Shown here one piece after another: positions 57,259 to 63,684 of a DNA stretch of 63,684 bases. A program made the position numbers and the translations under genes. The stretch covers positions 1 through 63,684 of the forward strand of contig NZ_JANIKD010000014.1 of assembly GCF_024580955.1 (NCBI RefSeq). Reading direction: 5' to 3'. Below the pieces are notes generated by a model. The model was given only the letters and a program-made list of their open reading frames with translations. It was not told the DNA's origin and made no database searches. Position 1 is the first letter of the stretch. Every line of letters starts with the position of its first letter. This DNA comes from Corynebacterium sp. 122RC1. Lineage in GTDB: Bacteria; Actinomycetota; Actinomycetes; Mycobacteriales; Mycobacteriaceae.

Positions 57259-58257
57259 ATGAACCAGACAGATTGTTCCCAGCCGAATGTGGTGAGCCTT
57301 GGCGGTGGCCACGGGTTGTTCCAAACGCTGCGCGCTGTGCGACTGCTCAAACCCGCCTCCATCAACGCGGTGGTGACCGTTGCCGATGACGGCGGCTCCT
57401 CCGGCCGCATCCGCCGCGAGCTCGGCCAAATCCCCCCAGGGGACCTGCGAATGGCTCTCGCGGCTCTCGCGCCTTTCGACGAAGAAGGCGCCCTTTGGGA
57501 GCAGGCTCTCCAGCATCGTTTCAGCGGGCACGGGGCGCTTGCCGGCCACGCGGTGGGCAACCTGCTCATCGCCGGCCTGGTGGAGATCACCGGCTCCGAG
57601 CTGCAGTCCCTGGACATGGTGGCCAAACTCATGCGCACTGAGGGCAGGGTGCTACCAGTGTGCAACGAGGCTTTGGAGATCGCCGCAGAGGTTGGTGGAC
57701 TGGAAGATGACCCGCGGATCATGCGTGAAGTCCGCGGGCAGGTGGCGGTTGCCTCCACGCCGGGCACGGTGCGCCGGGTGCGCGTGTTCCCGGAAAACCC
57801 GGAGCCGTTGCCGGAGGCACTTGAGGCGATTGCCGCTGCAGACCTCATCACCTTAGGTCCGGGTTCCTGGTTCTCCAGCGTGATCCCGCACGTGTTGGTC
57901 CCCGGTATCCCACAGGCCATTAACAATTCCAACGCCTTGCGCGTGGTGGTGCTGAACCTCAACCCGGAACCGGGGGAGACCGCCGGGTTCAGCGCGGAGC
58001 GCCACCTACATGTGCTCTCCCAGCACGCCAACGGTATTCAAGCCGATGTGGTGTTGGTGGATTCCTCCATGCTGGGCAATGAGGTCGAGCGCAAGCACCT
58101 GGAGCGCGCGGCTGCGGCGCTCGGTGCCAGGGTGTCCTGCTATGACCTGCGGGAGCTCGACGAACGCGGGCGCACCACGGACCGCCACAGCCCAGCCAAG
58201 CTGGCCGATGCGCTGCGCCGAGAGCTCGCGGGCGAAAACGGCAATGGAAATGCGTAG
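57259..58257 (+). CDS. yvcK: YvcK/CuvA-family gluconeogenesis factor
   Basis: 332 aa from ATG 57259 (AAGGCAAGGG upstream). CofD-like fold: VVSLGGGHGLFQTLRAVR at the start, VVTVADDGGSSGRIRRELGQ, PPGDLRMALAAL, then TLGPGSWFSSVIPHVLVPGI. Binds UDP-sugars in mycobacteria and Bacillus and is needed for growth on gluconeogenic carbon and for cell-wall synthesis through the PASTA-kinase pathway. In the conserved rapZ-yvcK-whiA trio. Confidence 0.95.
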   Translation: MNQTDCSQPNVVSLGGGHGLFQTLRAVRLLKPASINAVVTVADDGGSSGRIRRELGQIPPGDLRMALAALAPFDEEGALWEQALQHRFSGHGALAGHAVGNLLIAGLVEITGSELQSLDMVAKLMRTEGRVLPVCNEALEIAAEVGGLEDDPRIMREVRGQVAVASTPGTVRRVRVFPENPEPLPEALEAIAAADLITLGPGSWFSSVIPHVLVPGIPQAINNSNALRVVVLNLNPEPGETAGFSAERHLHVLSQHANGIQADVVLVDSSMLGNEVERKHLERAAAALGARVSCYDLRELDERGRTTDRHSPAKLADALRRELAGENGNGNA

Positions 58258-58383
58258 GGAGTAGGTTCGCGCGCGCCCAGCAGCTACAATGCAAAAGCTA
58301 CAGTGCGCGGTGGTGCGCGCCGGAGCGCAGATGCACGCGCACATGTTGGTCTGCAAGTTTTGTTGCAAGGGGTTTGAAGTTCT

Positions 58384-59370
58384 ATGCAGATGTTGTCCAC
58401 CCAGGTCAAAGATGAGCTGGTGAAGGTGCAGTCCACCCGCCAGTCCTCGCGGATCGCGGAGATCGCTGCACTTATCCGCTTTGCCGGATCGATGAACATT
58501 GTGGCGGACAGCCTGGTGGTGGAAGTGGAACTGGATCACGCGCAAGCCGCGCGCCGGCTCGCAGCCGAGATCGCAGACCTGTTTGAGATTTCAGCCACGG
58601 TGCTGGACCTAGGGACCTCCACGCAGCGAAAGGTGCCCCGGCACTTGGTGCGTATCACTGAAGGGGCGGATTCCCTGGTCCGCCGTGTTGGTTTGGTGAC
58701 CCGCAGCGGTCACTTGGTGCTCGGCTTGCCGCCAGCAGTGATCACCGGCACGATCACCGACGCCGAGGCCGCCTGGCGCGGCGCCTTCCTCGCAGCAGGG
58801 CACCTTTCTGACCCCGGCCGCACCGCCGGGCTTGAAGTCTCCTGCCCGAGCCAGGAAGCCTCGATGGCGTTGGTCGGCTGTGCACGTCGGCTGGGGCTGA
58901 CCGCGAAAACCAAAGAGAGCAGGGCAGTGGAGAAGGTGTACCTGCGCGACGGCGAGGCAGTAGGCGCGCTGCTCTCTCGCATGGGCGCGCATGCAACGCG
59001 GCTCCAGTGGGACAAGAAGCGCAAGCGCAGCACCACCCGACCGGGCAGCAACAGGCTGGCAAATTTTGACGACGCCAACCTGCGGCGTTCAGCTAGGGCA
59101 GCAGTGGCGACCGCCGCCCGCGTGGAACGGGCCATGGCGATCCTCGGGGACGACGTGCCGGACCACCTTGCCCAAGCTGGGCAATTGCGAGTGCAGCACC
59201 GGCAGGCCTCACTGGAGGAGCTGGGCAAGCTTTCCGATCCCCAAATCACCAAAGATGCCGTTGCCGGCCGCGTGCGCAGGCTCCTGGAACTTGCGGACAA
59301 GCGTGCCGCTGCCTTGGGCATTCCGGACACCAACCATGCGGTGACCGACGAGCTCATGGACCAGATGTAG
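58384..59370 (+). CDS. whiA: DNA-binding protein WhiA
   Basis: 328 aa. Homing-endonuclease-like (LAGLIDADG-type) N-terminal domain that has lost nuclease residues (ELVKVQSTRQSSRIAEIAALIR, GAFLAAGHLSDP), and a C-terminal helix-turn-helix (LEELGKLSDPQITKDAVAGRVRRLLELAD). In Streptomyces it controls sporulation and cell division; in corynebacteria a cell-division or growth role is likely. The gap after yvcK has AAGGGG 12 bp before the ATG. Confidence 0.95.
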   Translation: MQMLSTQVKDELVKVQSTRQSSRIAEIAALIRFAGSMNIVADSLVVEVELDHAQAARRLAAEIADLFEISATVLDLGTSTQRKVPRHLVRITEGADSLVRRVGLVTRSGHLVLGLPPAVITGTITDAEAAWRGAFLAAGHLSDPGRTAGLEVSCPSQEASMALVGCARRLGLTAKTKESRAVEKVYLRDGEAVGALLSRMGAHATRLQWDKKRKRSTTRPGSNRLANFDDANLRRSARAAVATAARVERAMAILGDDVPDHLAQAGQLRVQHRQASLEELGKLSDPQITKDAVAGRVRRLLELADKRAAALGIPDTNHAVTDELMDQM

Positions 59371-59384
59371 TGCCTAACACACAA

Positions 59385-59422
59385 AAACACGCCGTTGTGA
59401 CAAGCTTCACAACGGCGTGTTT
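59385..59422 (+). terminator. Terminator after whiA, with an embedded GlxR-like palindrome
   Basis: Perfect 16-bp stem: AAACACGCCGTTGTGA (59385-59400), loop CAAGCT, TCACAACGGCGTGTTT (59407-59422). The centre TGTGA-CAAGCT-TCACA (59396-59411) has both perfect half-sites of the CRP/GlxR consensus TGTGA-N6-TCACA, 353 bp before gapA. Confidence 0.85.
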
Positions 59423-59764
59423 GCTGTGATAGACCGGAAACCTTTACGGTGGCCCATGTTTGCCAACGCCCAATTCCTCCCACGTTCGGGGGTATGGCCA
59501 CAGGGAAAAGTGCTGTGCGAAACGGACATAAACCAAACAAAAGCCACATTTACGTACACGGCGATTTGGTGCCGTCGGAAGCGCGCGGCGGCGAACATTC
59601 CCGCAACTCCTGCGCGAGTCCCTTGCCGTCGCTACACTGTGCTTTGTGAGGTTCAGGCGAGCAACCGGAACAAAAACAACGCAATCACACACCGCTTGAC
59701 CGGGAAAGATTGGCCGGGAACTCGACCTCCAGATTTTCTAACACTCAACTTTGAGGAGTACTAA
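59423..59764 (+). promoter_or_regulatory. gapA upstream region
   Basis: 342 bp with no convincing gene. TACACT (59633-59638) is a good -10 candidate with a weak -35; a GAGGAG ribosome site ends at 59758. Short frames here lack codon bias. The -10 placement gives a leader of about 120 nt. Confidence 0.4.
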
Positions 59765-60769
<1,005 letters not shown>

Positions 60770-60846
60770 TACTCCACGCCGTTCAACAGTGCCGCCACTG
60801 GCACTGACACGGCGGGGTGGGCGAGTGTAAACCCGCCTACCACCCC

Positions 60847-60886
60847 AACCCCTGGGGTGTGCCTACCGTGGTACACCCCAGGGGTT
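60847..60886 (+). terminator. Hairpin between gapA and pgk, probable attenuator
   Basis: AACCCCTGGGGTGT (60847-60860) pairs perfectly over 14 bp with ACACCCCAGGGGTT (60873-60886), TT follows. A second, weaker GGCGGGG/CCCGCC hairpin lies just upstream (60811-60837). Together they suggest partial termination, allowing more gapA than pgk-tpiA mRNA. Confidence 0.7.
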
Positions 60887-60919
60887 TTCCTTAAACACAC
60901 ACCAATAAAGGAGATTATT

Positions 60920-62134
60920 GTGTCCGTAAAGTCTTTGAAAGACCTGCTCGACGAAGGCGTTGAAGGCCGCCACGTTCTGGTCCGCTCCGATTTCAACGTG
61001 CCGCTCAACGACGCCCGTGAAATTACCGACGCAGGCCGTATCACTGCATCCCTGCCCACCATCCAGGCGCTGTCTGAGGCTGGCGCACGCGTGATCCTGA
61101 TGGCCCACCTTGGCCGCCCAAAGGGCGAGGTCAACGAGAAGTACTCCCTCGCCCCAGTTGCTGAGGCACTCACCGAGGCCCTGGGCCAGTACGTCGCACT
61201 CGCCGGTGACGTTGTTGGCGAGGACGCACACGAGCGCGCCAACGGCCTCAACGACGGTGACATCCTCCTGCTGGAAAACGTCCGTTTCGACCCCCGTGAG
61301 ACCTCCAAGGATGAGGCCGAGCGTGGCGAGTTCGCCGACCAGCTCGTGGCCTTGGCCGCAGAAAACGGCGCGTTTGTTTCCGACGGCTTCGGCGTGGTGC
61401 ACCGCGCACAGGCCTCCGTGTACGACGTAGCCAAGCGCCTGCCACACTACGCAGGCACCCTGGTTCAGGCTGAGATCGAGGTGCTGGACAAGGTGGCCTC
61501 CAATCCAGAGCGCCCATACGTTGTGGTGCTCGGTGGTGCCAAGGTTTCCGACAAGCTCGGCGTGATCGAAGCCCTGGCTGCAAAAGCAGACAAGGTGATC
61601 ATTGGTGGCGGCATGTGCTACACCTTCCTCGCCGCACAGGGCATCAACGTGCAGGAGTCTTTGCTGCAGGAAGAGCAGATCGAAAAGTGCAAGGCGCTGC
61701 TCGAGGAGTTCGGCGACAAGCTGGTTCTGCCAGTAGATCTCACTGCTGCTTCCGGCTTTGCCGAGGACGCAGACACCCAGATCGTGGCAATCGACGCCAT
61801 CCCAGAGGGCTGGATGTCCCTCGATATCGGACCGGAGACCGTATCCGCATACGCTGAGGTACTGAAGTCCGCAAAGACTGTGTTCTGGAATGGCCCAATG
61901 GGCGTGTTCGAGTTCGCAGCCTTCTCCAAGGGCACCCGCGGCGTTGCAGAGGCAATCATCGAGGCAACTTCCGACGGCGCCTTCTCCGTGGTTGGCGGCG
62001 GCGACTCCGCTGCAGCGGTCCGCCTGCTCGGGCTGCGCGAGGATGGCTTCAGCCACATTTCCACAGGTGGCGGCGCCTCCCTGGAGTTCCTGGAAGGCAA
62101 GCAACTGCCAGGCGTTGAGGTCCTGGAATCCTAA
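60920..62134 (+). CDS. pgk: Phosphoglycerate kinase
   Basis: 404 aa from GTG 60920 ([20 protein letters not shown]), AAAGGAG eight bases upstream; the longer frame is rejected. Transfers phosphate from 1,3-bisphosphoglycerate to ADP. Substrate signature [13 protein letters not shown], hinge and ADP site [16 protein letters not shown], and C-terminal [13 protein letters not shown]. Full length, closed by [20 protein letters not shown]. Confidence 0.98.
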   Translation: MSVKSLKDLLDEGVEGRHVLVRSDFNVPLNDAREITDAGRITASLPTIQALSEAGARVILMAHLGRPKGEVNEKYSLAPVAEALTEALGQYVALAGDVVGEDAHERANGLNDGDILLLENVRFDPRETSKDEAERGEFADQLVALAAENGAFVSDGFGVVHRAQASVYDVAKRLPHYAGTLVQAEIEVLDKVASNPERPYVVVLGGAKVSDKLGVIEALAAKADKVIIGGGMCYTFLAAQGINVQESLLQEEQIEKCKALLEEFGDKLVLPVDLTAASGFAEDADTQIVAIDAIPEGWMSLDIGPETVSAYAEVLKSAKTVFWNGPMGVFEFAAFSKGTRGVAEAIIEATSDGAFSVVGGGDSAAAVRLLGLREDGFSHISTGGGASLEFLEGKQLPGVEVLES

Positions 62135-62170
62135 ATCTCCCCGAACACCCCTTTTCTGAAAGGAAACCCC

Positions 62171-62944
62171 ATGGCACGCAAGCCACTGATCGCTGGCAAC
62201 TGGAAGATGAACCTGGACCACCTGGAGGCCGTTCGCACCGTCCAGAAGCTGGCGTTCGCCCTGCCCAAGGATGTCTATGAGTCCGTAGACGTAGCACTTA
62301 CCGTTCCATTTACGGACATCCGCTCCGTGCAGACCCTGGTGGAAGGGGACAAGCTCTCCATCTCCTACGGCTCCCAGGACGTTTCCGCCCACGAGTCCGG
62401 CGCATACACCGGTGAAGTTTCTGCGCCGATGCTGGCAAAGCTCGGCTGCTCGTGGGCAGTGGTGGGCCACTCCGAGCGCCGCGAATACCACGGCGAGACC
62501 GACGCCCTGGTAGCAGCAAAGGCAAAGGCAGCCCTGGCTCAGCAGATCAGCCCAATCGTGTGCGTTGGTGAGCCACTGGAGATCCGCGAGGCAGGCACCC
62601 ACGTTGAGTACGTGGTGGAGCAGACCGAAGCCTCCCTCGCAGACCTCAGCGCAGAAGAGCTCTCCCGCACCGTGATCGCCTACGAGCCAGTGTGGGCAAT
62701 CGGCACCGGCAAGGTAGCCTCCGCTGCAGACGCACAGGAAGTGTGCAAGGCAATCCGCGAGCTCATCGAAAAGCTCGCCGGCGCTGAGGTGGCCGAGGGC
62801 ATCCGCATCCTCTACGGCGGCTCCGTGAAGGCCGAGACGGTCGGTGAGATCGTCGGCCAGCCCGACGTAGACGGCGGCCTCGTTGGCGGCGCTTCCCTTG
62901 ACGGTGAGGCTTTTGCCAAGCTGGTTGCAAACGCCGCAGTGTAA
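62171..62944 (+). CDS. tpiA: Triosephosphate isomerase
   Basis: 257 aa, GAAAGGAAACCCC before the ATG. Interconverts dihydroxyacetone phosphate and glyceraldehyde 3-phosphate. GNWKMN with the catalytic Lys, [13 protein letters not shown] with the catalytic His, [14 protein letters not shown] with the catalytic Glu, and LYGGSVKAE phosphate loop. Third gene of the glycolytic cluster. Confidence 0.98.
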   Translation: MARKPLIAGNWKMNLDHLEAVRTVQKLAFALPKDVYESVDVALTVPFTDIRSVQTLVEGDKLSISYGSQDVSAHESGAYTGEVSAPMLAKLGCSWAVVGHSERREYHGETDALVAAKAKAALAQQISPIVCVGEPLEIREAGTHVEYVVEQTEASLADLSAEELSRTVIAYEPVWAIGTGKVASAADAQEVCKAIRELIEKLAGAEVAEGIRILYGGSVKAETVGEIVGQPDVDGGLVGGASLDGEAFAKLVANAAV

Positions 62945-63032
62945 GGGCTTACGGAAAAGCCCAAAACACTGGTGTATAGTGTGCTAGGTAATGCTGGCGC
63001 TTGCTCAGCACGCAAAGTTGTAAAGGATATTC

Positions 63033-63266
63033 ATGGTTCTCGCTCTCCAGACGATTCTGCTTCTGGCCTGCATCCTGCTCACCATCTTCGTGCTGCTCCA
63101 CCGCGGCAAGGGTGGCGGCTTGTCCAGCCTCTTTGGTGGCGGAATGCAATCCAACCTTTCGGGTTCCACCGTGGCAGAAAAGAACCTTGACCGCATGACT
63201 GTGCTGACCGGACTCATCTGGATCGGTTGTATCATCGCGTTGCTGCTGCTCCAGGTATTCGCCTAA
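63033..63266 (+). CDS. secG: Preprotein translocase subunit SecG
   Basis: 77 aa from ATG 63033, AAAGGA upstream. Small membrane subunit of SecYEG. Two membrane segments (about 1-22 and 52-75) joined by a cytoplasmic loop with the family signature HRGKGGGLSSLFGGG. In C. glutamicum ppc lies in this neighbourhood; here the gene is followed by its terminator and an IS110-type fragment instead. Confidence 0.93.
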   Translation: MVLALQTILLLACILLTIFVLLHRGKGGGLSSLFGGGMQSNLSGSTVAEKNLDRMTVLTGLIWIGCIIALLLLQVFA

Positions 63267-63279
63267 GCACACAAACGTT

Positions 63280-63311
63280 AAGGCCCGCTTGCACTCATGC
63301 AAGCGGGCCTT
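63280..63311 (+). terminator. Terminator of secG
   Basis: Perfect 14-bp stem AAGGCCCGCTTGCA (63280-63293) and TGCAAGCGGGCCTT (63298-63311), loop CTCA, followed by TCCTTTTTG. Strong rho-independent terminator. Confidence 0.9.
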
Positions 63312-63684
63312 TCCTTTTTGAGCACTCTCGCCGATGACGCTTCGGTTCTTGTCATTGTCGATCAACCCAACAACATCGGCCGGTTAACCGTCGCAGTCGC
63401 CCAAGACATGGGGGCCGACGTTCGCTATCTACCGGGGCTTGCGATGCGGCAGCTCTCTCGCATCCACGTCGGCAACTCCAAGACCGATGTGCGCGACGCC
63501 TACGTCATCGCCCATGCCGGTCTTAACCTCCCGGATGCCCTGCGCAGCGTCGACCGCGTTGAGGAAGTCTTTATCCAGCTAAAAGTCCTCAACGGTATCG
63601 ACGAAGACCTCGCGAGGGCCTACACACGTCTGATTAACCAGATGCGATCTGCGCTCGTAGGAACCCATCCTGCATTCGAACATG
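63312..63684 (+). pseudogene. IS110-family transposase, 5'-truncated and cut by the window edge
   Basis: An open frame without a true start begins in the terminator and continues past 63684. It reads VLVIVDQPNNIG, YLPGLAMRQLSRIHVG, NSKTDVRDAYVIAHAG, SVDRVEEVF: the DEDD N-terminal domain of an IS110 transposase from about residue 50 on. The first ~50 residues, including the LDVGK catalytic Asp, are missing. An ATG at 63297 inside the terminator stem is in frame but is not a credible native start. It differs from the intact copy at 6981-8192 (for instance PNNIGRL against RNTIGAL), so it is another element. The C-terminus is outside the window. Confidence 0.85.

Noticed and set aside
59417..59692. 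Small open frames between whiA and gapA
   Set aside because: Overlapping frames on both strands with no ribosome site; this is the gapA regulatory region.
60863..62602. Minus-strand open frame of 579 codons opposite pgk-tpiA
   Set aside because: Antisense shadow of highly biased glycolytic genes; composition (Cys, Leu, His-rich) is not protein-like.
63297..63299. ATG in frame with the truncated transposase
   Set aside because: It lies in the secG terminator stem without a ribosome site; chance in-frame codon.

Overview
The window is high-GC actinobacterial chromosome, almost certainly from a Corynebacterium (or very close relative) other than C. glutamicum. Reasons: the gene order aspS-rarA-alaS-ruvX-mltG-aroE-(A24 peptidase)-aroC-aroK-aroB-aroQ-pepQ-efp-nusB / pyrR-pyrB-pyrC-carA-carB-pyrF / mihF-gmk-rpoZ-coaBC-metK / priA-def-fmt-rsmB-rpe / uvrC-rapZ-yvcK-whiA-gapA-pgk-tpiA-secG is the corynebacterial backbone; PriA lacks helicase motifs, as is typical of actinobacteria; an actinobacterial IHF is present; and a perfect McbR-type operator sits in the metK promoter. 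No organism name can be proved from the sequence alone.

Layout. (1) 1-9.4 kb, accessory: two tandem YhgE/Pip-type membrane proteins; a wrecked PapA-like acyltransferase-GNAT fusion gene on the minus strand (in-frame stop, homopolymer frameshift, IS insertion); a complete 1.44-kb IS110-type element; a YpfJ-type zinc metallopeptidase. (2) 9.8-12.6 kb: a GNAT acetyltransferase and an exported 5'-nucleotidase. (3) 12.9-30.8 kb: translation, recombination and shikimate genes. aspS, an aminoglycoside-phosphotransferase-fold kinase of unknown role, rarA, alaS, ruvX and mltG lead into aroE-aroC-aroK-aroB-aroQ, then pepQ, efp and nusB. (4) 30.9-33.3 kb, minus strand: two overlapping YbjN-type genes and a TIGR01777 epimerase with an N-terminal SRPBCC domain. 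(5) 33.6-42.2 kb: pyrimidine operon pyrRBC-carAB-pyrF, with a recognisable PyrR-binding hairpin that can mask the pyrR Shine-Dalgarno. (6) 42.3-57.2 kb: mihF-gmk-rpoZ-coaBC, metK under a promoter/operator, a lone riboflavin synthase gene, priA-def-fmt-rsmB-rpe, a PH-domain membrane protein, uvrC and rapZ. (7) 57.2-63.3 kb: yvcK-whiA, then the glycolytic gapA-pgk-tpiA and secG. The window ends inside a 5'-truncated IS110-type transposase.

How the genes work together: the aro block supplies chorismate; the pyr block makes UMP from bicarbonate and glutamine except for the PyrD and PyrE steps, which must be encoded elsewhere; gmk, rpoZ, coaBC and metK supply GMP kinase, an RNA polymerase subunit, CoA precursors and SAM; gapA-pgk-tpiA form the triose part of glycolysis.

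Most notable points: the PyrR hairpin, the McbR box overlapping the metK promoter, the lone ribE combined with absence of ribD/ribA/ribH between rpe and uvrC, a RapZ lacking the P-loop lysine, a terminator hairpin after whiA that doubles as a GlxR-like palindrome, and IS110-type elements at both edges of the conserved block. I did not find an obviously new multi-gene system; the best candidates for undescribed biology are listed in the findings. Starts were adjusted by ribosome-binding site and family N-terminus wherever the longest open frame was implausible.
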